DNA of 49,417 nucleotides from positions 1 to 49,417 of the forward strand of contig DVKF01000009.1 in the NCBI GenBank assembly GCA_018716115.1. Reading direction: 5' to 3'. Both the position numbers and the translations under genes were made by a program. Below are positions 6,224-14,745 of the stretch, piece by piece. The notes under the pieces were generated by a model that made no database searches, was not told the origin of the DNA, and saw nothing but the letters and a program-made list of their open reading frames with translations. The DNA is from Candidatus Alloscybalousia intestinigallinarum. Lineage in GTDB: Bacteria; Bacillota_I; Bacilli_A; RF39; UBA660. Within the stretch, counting starts at the first letter, position 1. The number at the start of each line of letters is the position of its first letter.

Positions 6224-8788
6224 TTATTTTTTTATTTTAATAATTTCTGCTTCAATTTCATCATTACTTGGTAATACGATAATTTCACTACCAACCCGGT
6301 CAATATATTCTTCTATTGATGTGGATTCTTCCGCAATTTCTTGCATAATTTTTCGTTGATTATAAATATAGTTTGCTAATTCTTCAATTGGCATATTCGT
6401 CATATTTTCTAATTCAATGGGTTTTTCCTCATTTCCTGTTGAATTAGATTCTTGAAGAATTGGTGTTTGGTGAAGTTGATCGGTTTGATAAGCCATTTTT
6501 ATCTCATTTACTAACTGATCTACTTGAAATTGTATTTCTGGATTCGAAAAGTGAATATTTTGATACTGAGTCATCACTTGATTATATTCTGTTTCATTAT
6601 CGAATAGATGTAAATCTTCACCATTTTGTCGTTTTTCTAACTGTTGATGAATAAAGAAATCTATCCTAACTACATCTTTTAAGAAGTTTTCTTCTTCAGG
6701 GGTGACTATCGGTTCATGATTAATCGCACTTACCGCTAAATTAACAAGTGTTTTGCCAACAACTGTTTCCGTCATTTGCTTCTTTTCCATACGTGGATAA
6801 GCAACTAGCCATAAAGCTTCTATATTTTCTTGTAGTTCGTTTGCTGAGTCATCTTTACTAATCCTGGATGCAGCTATCAATAAATCAGCTAATTCAACGG
6901 CATTAATATCTGCTTCAGGATTGGTGTTTAAGAAGTCTTCTACCCCATGGAAACGGTTAGCTAAGGCGACTATTTCTTCATTCACTTTTGGGATATCTGG
7001 TGTTTCTTGATTATCCTCTTTTGAATTTACTGTAGTTACTTTTTCATATGAATCTTTGGTATAAGCAATTTCAATCTCTTTAAATAAACGATCGGCTAAT
7101 TCTTGTGTAGTAGGCTCACTGAACTTCGTTTCCTGATGTGATTCCTTTAATTCGTTGAATTCAGATTCATTGTCATATAAGCGTAAACTTTGTCCTTCTT
7201 CACGCCTTTTTGCTTGTTCTTGGATAAAAGAATCGATACCAATAAGCTTTTTTAAATTCTCTTCTTCTTGTGGAGTTACTCTAGGACTTTTAGCTCGAGC
7301 CCCTTTATATAAATGAGTTAATGTATCTGCTAATGTAGTTTCTTCTAAATCATTTTTAGATAGACGAGAAGATGCTTTCATCCATAATTTATTTAGGCGA
7401 ACTGCTAAGTCTACGCTTATTTTTTTTACTTTAGCGGTTTCCATGAATAGCTCACTAATATTTCTTGCGTTAATATTTTCCTCTGGATGTGTTGTTAGGA
7501 AATCGGTTTCCGATTTGATACGTTCTTTTAATTCTTCGAGCTCTACTTTAGTAGGGGTTAAATTTTCTTCATTACTATCCGTTTCAACTTTAGTCTCTTC
7601 TACTTTCTTTAATTCTGGTAATGGGAAGGGTAAGCTAAATCCATAAATTTTGTTTTCTGTTTTCGCTTTGGTAATTTCCGCAAATAAGCAGTCGGTAATG
7701 GTTGCATAAGTTCCTTTTTGATTGTTTTGTTTATACATTTCTCTTTGTTTCTTTAATGTTTCATACTCATTTTCATTATCATAAATCTTGTGTTCATTAT
7801 CTAAATTTATACGATTTTGTCTATCTTCTTGTCTAATGGATAAAGAAATTTTCGCTAGATTCTTAATGTATTCTTCTTCTGTTTCTTTCACTGCAGGTGT
7901 TCCTGAAACCGCATTTCCTGTTAGTTGTAAAATCAATTGACAAAGGGACGAATTTTTCTCTAGTTGAAGATCAGTATTTAGTAATCTATTTACTGCAGTT
8001 TGACTTAAATCAATTATTCCATTGATAATTTCTTGCGTATCTTTACTTTCGTGGGCTGGATCCTTTTGAATTGCTTTAGCGCTATCTAATAGAATTTCTG
8101 TAATTTTATTCGCATTAATATCGACATCTTGGTGTTCAGCTAAGTAACGATTTAAGTTATTTACTCTCTCCTTCAATAGTCTTCTAGTATTGTTATATTC
8201 TTGATCATCTGTCAATTGAATACCTTCTAAAGAACTATAATCCATTGACATATCAAAGTTTAGTAACATATTATGTCTATTGGCTATTCTAACTTCGCTA
8301 TAAAGGATTTCGGTAATTTTTTGAAGCTCAGGTTCGATATTCTTCTTGCTTACTTTTTCCCTTAACTCCGTTAAATAACTTAATTCTGTATCATTAGTAT
8401 GTAGTCTTTGAATACTTGTATCCCCTAAGCGACGACTACGATTATTTTGATAAATACTTAAAGATGCAGAAGCTAAAGTACGTAAATAGTCTTTTGTTTC
8501 ACTATCTATACTTTTGTTTCCTGTTTTAATCATTTCTACTAATTGAGTAAACAACTGAAATAATGGTGTATTTTCTGTTACATCTAAATTTTTGGTTGTT
8601 AGTTTATTTTGTACTTCCTGATAATAAGTTTCTACACTTTTTAATAATTCTTGTCTTTGTTCTGGAGTACAGGTTTTTATTTCGTTATTCGCATCGACAA
8701 ACATTCTTACTGCTTCTTCTGCATTGACATCAACATCAGGATTGTCTTTCCAATATTTTAAAATACTATTTATATTTTTTTCGACCAT
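6224..8788 (-). CDS. Large helical protein with four diverged internal repeats, function unknown
   Basis: 854 residues, acidic, soluble, no signal peptide or membrane segment. The sequence is four copies of a ~165-residue helical domain at about 7-172, 205-376, 417-577 and 605-768. Each copy has a [N/H]P-type acidic turn ending in D-x-N-A or I-N-A (NPDVDVNA 16-23, HQDVDINA 219-226, HPEENINA 434-441, NPEADINA 623-630). Each then has a middle helix pair and a late DNE-type motif followed by E-[YF] (DNENEY 337-342, DNESEF 539-544, DNETEY 730-735; degenerate NDTEL in copy 1). Copies 3 and 4 are the most alike. The C-terminal ~60 residues lie outside the repeats. ATG 8788 has GAGGG about ten bases upstream. 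I do not recognise the family. It sits with the ankyrin and TPR genes, which are also repeat scaffolds. Confidence 0.75.
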   Translation of the reverse strand: MVEKNINSILKYWKDNPDVDVNAEEAVRMFVDANNEIKTCTPEQRQELLKSVETYYQEVQNKLTTKNLDVTENTPLFQLFTQLVEMIKTGNKSIDSETKDYLRTLASASLSIYQNNRSRRLGDTSIQRLHTNDTELSYLTELREKVSKKNIEPELQKITEILYSEVRIANRHNMLLNFDMSMDYSSLEGIQLTDDQEYNNTRRLLKERVNNLNRYLAEHQDVDINANKITEILLDSAKAIQKDPAHESKDTQEIINGIIDLSQTAVNRLLNTDLQLEKNSSLCQLILQLTGNAVSGTPAVKETEEEYIKNLAKISLSIRQEDRQNRINLDNEHKIYDNENEYETLKKQREMYKQNNQKGTYATITDCLFAEITKAKTENKIYGFSLPFPLPELKKVEETKVETDSNEENLTPTKVELEELKERIKSETDFLTTHPEENINARNISELFMETAKVKKISVDLAVRLNKLWMKASSRLSKNDLEETTLADTLTHLYKGARAKSPRVTPQEEENLKKLIGIDSFIQEQAKRREEGQSLRLYDNESEFNELKESHQETKFSEPTTQELADRLFKEIEIAYTKDSYEKVTTVNSKEDNQETPDIPKVNEEIVALANRFHGVEDFLNTNPEADINAVELADLLIAASRISKDDSANELQENIEALWLVAYPRMEKKQMTETVVGKTLVNLAVSAINHEPIVTPEEENFLKDVVRIDFFIHQQLEKRQNGEDLHLFDNETEYNQVMTQYQNIHFSNPEIQFQVDQLVNEIKMAYQTDQLHQTPILQESNSTGNEEKPIELENMTNMPIEELANYIYNQRKIMQEIAEESTSIEEYIDRVGSEIIVLPSNDEIEAEIIKIKK

Positions 8789-8864
8789 CTTTCTTTATCC
8801 CTCATTTCTTTTCTAGTTATATTATACTTTGTTTTTGGTTTTCCGTCAAAAATTTATCTATAGA

Positions 8865-8900
8865 AAAAGCAGCTTTACAGTTTTTATACAAGCTACTTTT
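8865..8900 (-). terminator. Terminator after the GtrB-like glycosyltransferase
   Basis: On the minus strand AAAAGTAGCTT (8900-8890) pairs with AAGCTGCTTTT (8875-8865), an 11-bp stem with one wobble pair, followed by more T. It lies seven bases beyond the stop of the gene ending at 8907. Confidence 0.75.
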
Positions 8901-8906
8901 GATTAT

Positions 8907-9857
8907 TTATTCATGGTCCTCTTTTTTATTTTCTGTTTCTCTAATAATATAGACTGGTCTTTTTTTGGTTTCTAGATAGGTTTTGGCTAAATATTCACCG
9001 ATAATACCGGTACAAAATAGTTGAATTCCACCAACAAAGAACATTATACAAGCCATACTAGGCCAACCACCTACGGGATCACCCCAAATTATGGTCTTCG
9101 CAATAATCACAATAATTAGAATAAAAGAAATCAAACAAAAGATTAATCCAACTAGAGCCGCAAAGACTAAAGGCGTAGTCGAAAAAGCAACGATTCCTTC
9201 TACCGCATAGGAAAATAGCTTCCAGAAATTCCACTTGGTTGTTCCCGCTACTCGTTCTTCGATTTGAAAATCAATCCATTTAGTTTTAAAGCCCACAAAG
9301 CTAAACAATCCTTTAGAATAACGGTTATATTCTTTCATCGAAATAATGGCATCTACCATTTGTCTAGTCATTAAGCGAAAATCTCTAGCGCCTGGTACTA
9401 ATTCAATATTAGATAACTTACTAATGATACGATAAAACCATTTGGTAAATGTTTTTCTAAGAAAAGAATATCCTTTACGATTAGTACTCTTCGTCGCTAC
9501 ACAATCATATTCGCCACTTTCTAATAGTTCAATCATTTCTGCTAATAGCGATGGAGGATCTTGTAAATCAGCATCCATAATGGTAACATAATCCCCTTTG
9601 GCATGTTCTAATCCTGCAAGCATTGCGGCTTCTTTTCCGAAATTTCTAGAAAAAGAAATGTATCTAACTCGTTTATCCTGTTTTACTAAATCTTTTAACA
9701 CAGATAATGTCTTATCTTTACTTCCATCATCAATAAATAGGAATTCAAAAACTACCTTGTCTTTTAATTCTTTAGCGATTTTTACAATTGTCTCATAAAA
9801 AATAGGCAGAGATTCTTCTTCATTATAACAAGGTACTACAATAGAAACTTTTTTCAC
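8907..9857 (-). CDS. Membrane-anchored GT2 glycosyltransferase, GtrB/DPM1-like
   Basis: About 316 residues. An N-terminal GT-A domain (VSIVVPCYNEEESLP; DDGSKDKT; DADLQDPP with the DxD metal site) is followed by a lipid-proximal part (PGARDFRLM) and two C-terminal membrane helices at ~230-260 and ~270-290. This is the layout of GtrB, CsbB and YkcC-type enzymes, which transfer a sugar from UDP-sugar to undecaprenyl phosphate on the inner face of the membrane, to be flipped and used outside. The start is GTG 9857, seven bases after AGGAGG; an upstream in-frame ATG at 9908 would leave that ribosome site inside the gene. It heads away from the PssE/PssD genes, 84 bases downstream of them on the same strand. 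The sugar is unknown. Confidence 0.85.
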   Translation of the reverse strand: MKKVSIVVPCYNEEESLPIFYETIVKIAKELKDKVVFEFLFIDDGSKDKTLSVLKDLVKQDKRVRYISFSRNFGKEAAMLAGLEHAKGDYVTIMDADLQDPPSLLAEMIELLESGEYDCVATKSTNRKGYSFLRKTFTKWFYRIISKLSNIELVPGARDFRLMTRQMVDAIISMKEYNRYSKGLFSFVGFKTKWIDFQIEERVAGTTKWNFWKLFSYAVEGIVAFSTTPLVFAALVGLIFCLISFILIIVIIAKTIIWGDPVGGWPSMACIMFFVGGIQLFCTGIIGEYLAKTYLETKKRPVYIIRETENKKEDHE

Positions 9858-9941
9858 GTTGTTTCCTCCTCTTTTTCTATTATAAGTCAAATTAGCAGTA
9901 TTTACCAATATCCTGTCTAGAAAAAATAAGTTACTTTACGA

Positions 9942-10496
9942 TCAATGTAAAATGATAAATAAAATAAGACCAAAAACTAATAAGAGTACTAGATAAAGAA
10001 CAATACGGTTATCTCTATGGTTAGTCGCTATATAAGTTTCAATTAAATCTAACATTTTTTGATTGCCTTCATGATATTCTTTAGGTTTAAAATGTTTTAC
10101 TTTAGTCAATACTTTTTTTAAATCTTTCATATCTACTACACTAAGTAGATAACCTTCTTTTTCAAATTCTTCGGCAATCTGTAGTTGATGATCGTTCGTA
10201 TGTTCTTGATATTTAGCCAGCCTAGGAATCGCAATGATCTTTTTCTTTTTCTTTAACCCATCCATAATGGAACCAACTCCAGCATGGGTGATGAATAAAT
10301 CACATTTTTCTATTAATTTTTCTAATTCCTCTTTAGGAAGATAAGAAAATATTTTCATGTTTTTACTTTCATAATTTGTATATCCTGCTTGAACGACTAC
10401 TTCTTCTTGAATCACTTTTTTTTCAATCAATTGATCTAAGGCTCTTAGGAGTCTTTCAAAACTCTTATCTTGGGTTCCTAATGTTACTAAAATCAT
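9942..10496 (-). CDS. PssE/Alg13-like glycosyltransferase catalytic subunit with C-terminal membrane helix
   Basis: 184 residues. Residues 1-150 are the C-terminal half of a GT-B fold of the GT28/Alg13 type: MILVTLGTQDKSFERLL, then FITHAGVGSIMDGLKKKKK, which forms the nucleotide-sugar site, and PRLAKYQEHTNDHQ. In Alg13/Alg14, PssE/PssD and Cps14G/Cps14F systems this subunit binds UDP-sugar and acts only with the membrane subunit encoded next to it. Residues ~162-183 here form an extra hydrophobic helix (IVLYLVLLLVFGLILFIILH), so this copy may anchor itself. ATG 10496 has AAGGAGAG upstream, 12 bases beyond the pssD-like stop. Related enzymes often add galactose or glucuronate; the sugar here is unknown. 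Confidence 0.85.
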   Translation of the reverse strand: MILVTLGTQDKSFERLLRALDQLIEKKVIQEEVVVQAGYTNYESKNMKIFSYLPKEELEKLIEKCDLFITHAGVGSIMDGLKKKKKIIAIPRLAKYQEHTNDHQLQIAEEFEKEGYLLSVVDMKDLKKVLTKVKHFKPKEYHEGNQKMLDLIETYIATNHRDNRIVLYLVLLLVFGLILFIILH

Positions 10497-10508
10497 ACTT
10501 TTCTCTCC

Positions 10509-10982
10509 TTAATAGATCCAACCACCATAACGAGCTTTAGGATATAGTTTTAACATACTTGGCCATTGGACGATAAATAAATCGGCAAATGGATAAATTA
10601 ATCTTCCCGTTGCGGTTTTGGTTTTGATGTTGGCTAGTGTTTCTATATAGATAATTTTACTCCCGAAAATTTTACCGATACAACACATTGGTCCAGCTGT
10701 GTGGGTACCGGTTGTTACGATAAATTCTGGACGAATTTTTAAGTATAGATATAAGCTTTTAAAACAGTTTGCTAATAATTTAAACGGATAAGTTAGGAGA
10801 TGATCTTTCGTTCCATAACATAAAAAAGAAACTTTTTTAGGATATTTTTTGGTTAAATATGTCGTAGAAGCGGTTTTTTCGGTAATTATCGTATAATTAT
10901 ATTTTGGAAATAACTTAGATAACATCAGTAATTCAGACAGATGTCCACCGGCGCTAGAAATAAACATTACTTTCTTTCTCAT
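10509..10982 (-). CDS. PssD/Alg14-like glycosyltransferase acceptor-binding subunit
   Basis: 157 residues with the Alg14/PssD/Cps14F pattern: a start of SSAGGHLSELLML, then TTGTHTAGPMCCIGKIFGSKIIYIE and a terminal IVQWPSMLKLYPKARYGGWIY. This half of the split GT-B enzyme recognises the lipid-linked acceptor and recruits the catalytic subunit, encoded by the next gene. The usual strong N-terminal membrane helix is absent; one amphipathic or hydrophobic stretch around 65-85 may lie on the membrane. ATG 10982 is preceded by GAAAGGA, which overlaps the stop of the upstream GT4 gene (gap 4 bases), so the three genes are one operon. Confidence 0.85.
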   Translation of the reverse strand: MRKKVMFISSAGGHLSELLMLSKLFPKYNYTIITEKTASTTYLTKKYPKKVSFLCYGTKDHLLTYPFKLLANCFKSLYLYLKIRPEFIVTTGTHTAGPMCCIGKIFGSKIIYIETLANIKTKTATGRLIYPFADLFIVQWPSMLKLYPKARYGGWIY

Positions 10983-10986
10983 CTTT

Positions 10987-12132
10987 TTATCCTTTCTTTT
11001 TCAATAATTTATGCCAACTGGTCTTTACCCGATCCGGAGTATAATTTAGACTAGTCTTTCTTCCATTTTTACCTAAGAATTGACGTTTCTTTGGATCATC
11101 AATCAATTCGATTAGCTTTTCTACCATAAGGTTAGGATCTCTATTTTCAATCAAATAGCCATTTTGGTCGTTTACAATTAAATCATTGGCTCCTTCTGCT
11201 GAAGTATAGGCAAGGCAAGGAATCCCATAAGACATCGCTTCGATTAAGACAATCCCAAAAGATTCTGTGTAAGAAGTCATCACATAAAGAGAAGATTTGG
11301 ACAATAAGTTATCAATTTCTTTACGTTTTAAATAGCCATGAACCGTAATATGATCGGTTAATTTATACTCATAAATCATATCGACTACTTTGTTTCTTTC
11401 TGCTCCATCACCAACGATATCTAAATGCCAGTCTGGCTTTTTCTCATGTAACAAACGAAATACTTCAATTAAATCAGTAAACCCTTTTTCTCTAGATAAC
11501 CTTCCTATAGATATTATTCTTTTTTCGGATAGTGAAGAAAGTTGTTCTGGAATTTTATCTAACATATTAGGAATATAGACGCATTTACATTTATAGCTTC
11601 TTTTCTTCATTTCTTTTTTATAAAAACTTCTTAGTGAATCAGAAACCAATACAAGGGCATCTAACTTTTTACAAGAAGTTACTACCTTATTGATGTAGGT
11701 GACATCTTGATGATGATGATTATGTTCCCACCCTATTTTATAAGTTTTCTTTTTACCATATTCCCCTAACCACTTATTGAATAAATCCCGTGTGGAGATG
11801 ATGATATCACTATTACAGTTTTTTATCGCCTTTGTCGTTTTTGAACGTCTTAGAAATAATACTACTAGAGCTTTATAACTTTCTTTTATAAACGTAATCG
11901 GCTTTAATTTTTTTACCGAACGTTTCCATTCTTCACGATTAGGCTTATATTTTCCAATCAAATACGTCACTTTTACTTTTGGGTCAATTTCAAAAGCAGG
12001 AGATTGATCTAATTTATAGGTTGAGATAATCTCTACTTCATAATCTTTGATTAGTAAATTGGCTAGATTCACAACACTTTTTTCAATCCCACCATAACCC
12101 AAATGAAGGGATAAAATACTTATTTTTTTCAT
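10987..12132 (-). CDS. GT4-family glycosyltransferase
   Basis: 381 residues, GT-B fold. The N-terminal acceptor domain starts ISILSLHLGYGGIEKSVVNLA; the GT1/GT4 donor domain runs from ~205 with SIGRLSREKGFTDLIEVF, LDIVGDGAERNKV and the E-x7-E type signature ESFGIVLIEAMSYGIPCLA. Retaining enzymes of this family move a sugar from a nucleotide sugar to a growing lipid-linked glycan. No membrane helix. ATG 12132 follows AGGTGAAACT. It is the first gene of a run of four glycosyltransferase genes reading toward 8907. The substrate is not predictable. Confidence 0.9.
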   Translation of the reverse strand: MKKISILSLHLGYGGIEKSVVNLANLLIKDYEVEIISTYKLDQSPAFEIDPKVKVTYLIGKYKPNREEWKRSVKKLKPITFIKESYKALVVLFLRRSKTTKAIKNCNSDIIISTRDLFNKWLGEYGKKKTYKIGWEHNHHHQDVTYINKVVTSCKKLDALVLVSDSLRSFYKKEMKKRSYKCKCVYIPNMLDKIPEQLSSLSEKRIISIGRLSREKGFTDLIEVFRLLHEKKPDWHLDIVGDGAERNKVVDMIYEYKLTDHITVHGYLKRKEIDNLLSKSSLYVMTSYTESFGIVLIEAMSYGIPCLAYTSAEGANDLIVNDQNGYLIENRDPNLMVEKLIELIDDPKKRQFLGKNGRKTSLNYTPDRVKTSWHKLLKKKG

Positions 12133-12171
12133 AGTTTCACCTGTATTTATTATAAAATAGAATGCTTTTTT

Positions 12172-12200
12172 AGTAAAGAAAAAGAACCTTTTCAGATTCT
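12172..12200 (-). terminator. Terminator overlapping the end of the adhesin gene
   Basis: On the minus strand AGAATC (12200-12195) pairs with GGTTCT (12188-12183) around TGAAAA, with one wobble, followed by TTTTCTTT. The TGA stop of the adhesin gene lies in the loop. Confidence 0.6.
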
Positions 12201-14645
12201 CGAACGTTTTATTTTTCGATAACTAAGAAAGATTCCTATTGATCCTAAGAAAATTAACGATGAATAATTAGTTTTTCCTTGAACAGGTGATATTCCCGTT
12301 TTAGGTGGTAATTCTATTTTACGATTAGGAATAGTAAGTGTATAGGTTTTCTGATTTTCTACGATTTCTAGATAGTGTTCATTTTTATCTTTTTCATAAC
12401 CAAATGGGGCTTCTTCTTCCACAACATAGTATTTTCCTAAAGGAATATCATAGAAATATGCTTTTCCATCTTGGCTACTATAAACACTGCCTAAATATTC
12501 GTTATTTTCAGTATAAAGAGAAAATTTCGCTTTACCAATCTTTGTTTTTGTATCAGCATCAATTTTTATAATTTCAATGTCACTTTTCTTTAATGTATTT
12601 TCAAAAGCTAAAGTTAATTTTTGACTGTGTGTGGTTAAATCGACAAAGTATTTATGATTATTTTCATCATACGGTTCTAACTTTTTGGTTTCGACAACAT
12701 AATACTTACCTAAAGGTAGTTTACTACTTCTTGTTAATCCTTCTCGGTTGGTGGCTAAAATTTCTACTAATTGATCTTTTTGATAAATAATGCTACCATC
12801 TTTGGTTTTTATTTCTTCACCGGCAAAGATAGAAAATTCTACCCCTTCCAGAGGCATCATTCGGAAAGAAAGTCCTCCTGTTGTCATCATTACTTCGCCT
12901 TGTTTTTCTATTTCAATCATGCCATAAGCTCTTTGATTTTCTATTTCGACAAGAATTACTTCACCGTATAATGAATCGACTATTGTTTCTGTATCTTCCG
13001 AAATCGTAAATTCGAGAGGTTCCGTTTGTTGTTGATAACCAAACGGTGCAGATACTTCTTCTAATAAATATGTTCCTGTTAATAGAGGCATATCTGTAAT
13101 AAAATAGCCCTCATCATTCGTCTCAAATATAGTCGTTTCACTAGGAATCGGTATAGTAAGATGACGTACTACATATTCTCCTGTCGTTTTATTTTTAATC
13201 TTAAATTTTATTTTATCTTTAATTGGCAATTTACTATCCTTATCGAGTTTAATGACTTTAACTCGGTAACCGATTTCTTCATTCTTTAACGTTATCGTTT
13301 GCTCCGCATCACTCGTCTCACTGATTGTCACGGTAAATGGTTTACTCAATTCATAGTTCTTCTTACCTTTTATCTGAATGATTTTATATGTTCCATAAGG
13401 TAATTCAATTTCTGCTTTACCTTGTTTATCGGTAGTTATCGTCTTGATTAATTCCTCTTTATTATTATAAACCTCGAACTCTGCATTTTCTTCTTCGATA
13501 TATTCTTCCTTTTCCTTACTGCCGTAGTATTTCTGAAGAATAATTTTCCCTTTATATACTTCGTTATCCCAACTCCAAATTAATTGGCGATTACTTTCAC
13601 TAATATCTACATATCGTTCTTTCATGTCTATTTTATATCCTGGACCTGCCTTAATTTCTTTGATTCGATATTTTCCATAAGGCAACTCTACTATATTAGA
13701 ATAGCCATCCTTTTGAATCATTAATTGCTTCACTAAACTTTTATCTGAATTATATATTTCAAAAGTAGTCCCTACAAGACTTGCTTCACCCTGCGGAGTT
13801 GTACTGCCAGTTTCTTTATCTCTTTTTCTAATTTGAAAAGTACCAGATGGTAATTCTACTTCTACTTCACTAGATATCTTATTGAAGCCACCACGGATAA
13901 TTAAACTTTGACTTTCTAAATCAACATAAAGTGTCGTCTTATTGGTTGATTCCTTTGTTAAGGTAAGTTTAGAAGTTCCTAATTGTTTAGATACAATTCT
14001 TAGCGCATTCCCTTCTTTCTTTACGGTTAAATTTCCATCTGTTTGAACAGTAAAATGTTCTAATACTTGATTGGTATCTGTAAGAATATACTCCTCATTA
14101 TATGCAAGCTGATATTTTTGATTCACAAAACTAGGCAGTTGGTTATGACTATTCACTAAACGTTCTAGTTCCGCAATCTCTGATTGATATTTATCGATTC
14201 GATTACCATTTAAAGTATCCGTAAAATAGATTGTGCTATCTGGTTCTAATGTCTTCCAGATTAAGTATTGGGTAACGGCATACCAATCTAGTGAAGTGTG
14301 ATCCTGATATCCGTAACCATAATAAGCAAGTAATTCGATTTTTTCCCAGAGCTCTTCTGATAAATTGGTGTGATTTAGAAAATCTTCTTGGTATCCAATA
14401 ACCGGTTTTCCGTCTAGTAATTCCTTCCATATCTCAATACAGTAAGCTACTTGCTGATCGGAGCTTCTTCTAAATACCCGCATTTGTTGATATCTTCCAG
14501 TAGATGCTCCCGGTTTAAACTTCTTAATATAAGCACCACTAACGTATTCTGCTTCATAGAAACTGTCGGTTAATGCTTTTACTTCTGTTACTTCTACCAA
14601 ACTTAGTGATAGAAGCAATACAACTAATGTCCATATTTTTTTCAT
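12192..14645 (-). CDS. Wall-anchored adhesin: thioester domain plus five Cna-B/SpaA repeats and sorting signal
   Basis: 817 residues. A signal peptide (1-24) leads to a thioester-type domain at ~28-250, with Cys69 in AYCIEIWK and Gln126 in AVTQYLIWK. This is the Cys/TQxxIW pair that forms a Cys-Gln thioester in Gram-positive adhesins and can bind host amines covalently. Then come five Cna-B/SpaA prealbumin-like repeats at about 270-365, 366-460, 461-575, 576-690 and 691-775, each with a VxKxD-type Lys strand and a YxxxE strand (YYVVEE, YRIKEI) able to form isopeptide bonds. It ends with LPPKTG (779-784), a hydrophobic segment and a basic tail, a sortase signal. ATG 14645 follows AGGGGGAGAG. 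No sortase or second pilin gene is nearby. Confidence 0.9.
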   Translation of the reverse strand: MKKIWTLVVLLLSLSLVEVTEVKALTDSFYEAEYVSGAYIKKFKPGASTGRYQQMRVFRRSSDQQVAYCIEIWKELLDGKPVIGYQEDFLNHTNLSEELWEKIELLAYYGYGYQDHTSLDWYAVTQYLIWKTLEPDSTIYFTDTLNGNRIDKYQSEIAELERLVNSHNQLPSFVNQKYQLAYNEEYILTDTNQVLEHFTVQTDGNLTVKKEGNALRIVSKQLGTSKLTLTKESTNKTTLYVDLESQSLIIRGGFNKISSEVEVELPSGTFQIRKRDKETGSTTPQGEASLVGTTFEIYNSDKSLVKQLMIQKDGYSNIVELPYGKYRIKEIKAGPGYKIDMKERYVDISESNRQLIWSWDNEVYKGKIILQKYYGSKEKEEYIEEENAEFEVYNNKEELIKTITTDKQGKAEIELPYGTYKIIQIKGKKNYELSKPFTVTISETSDAEQTITLKNEEIGYRVKVIKLDKDSKLPIKDKIKFKIKNKTTGEYVVRHLTIPIPSETTIFETNDEGYFITDMPLLTGTYLLEEVSAPFGYQQQTEPLEFTISEDTETIVDSLYGEVILVEIENQRAYGMIEIEKQGEVMMTTGGLSFRMMPLEGVEFSIFAGEEIKTKDGSIIYQKDQLVEILATNREGLTRSSKLPLGKYYVVETKKLEPYDENNHKYFVDLTTHSQKLTLAFENTLKKSDIEIIKIDADTKTKIGKAKFSLYTENNEYLGSVYSSQDGKAYFYDIPLGKYYVVEEEAPFGYEKDKNEHYLEIVENQKTYTLTIPNRKIELPPKTGISPVQGKTNYSSLIFLGSIGIFLSYRKIKRSRI

Positions 14646-14700
14646 TTATCTCTCCCCCTATCTCTATTATTCTAAGGAAAAGAGAAAACATCTCACTTTA

Positions 14701-14729
14701 TTTTCAAAAATTTTAAAATATTGTATAAT
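14701..14729 (+). promoter_or_regulatory. Probable housekeeping promoter of the deaminase-flavodoxin operon
   Basis: A perfect TATAAT at 14724-14729 has TTTTCA (14701-14706, four of six to TTGACA) 17 bases upstream. The expected start is near 14736, giving a very short leader that holds GGAGG at 14736-14740. Confidence 0.55.
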
Positions 14730-14745
14730 GAGTATGGAGGATAGT

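Noticed and set aside
14236..14430. 64-codon frame within the adhesin gene on the same strand
   Set aside because: Alternative frame inside the thioester domain, which is intact in the main frame.
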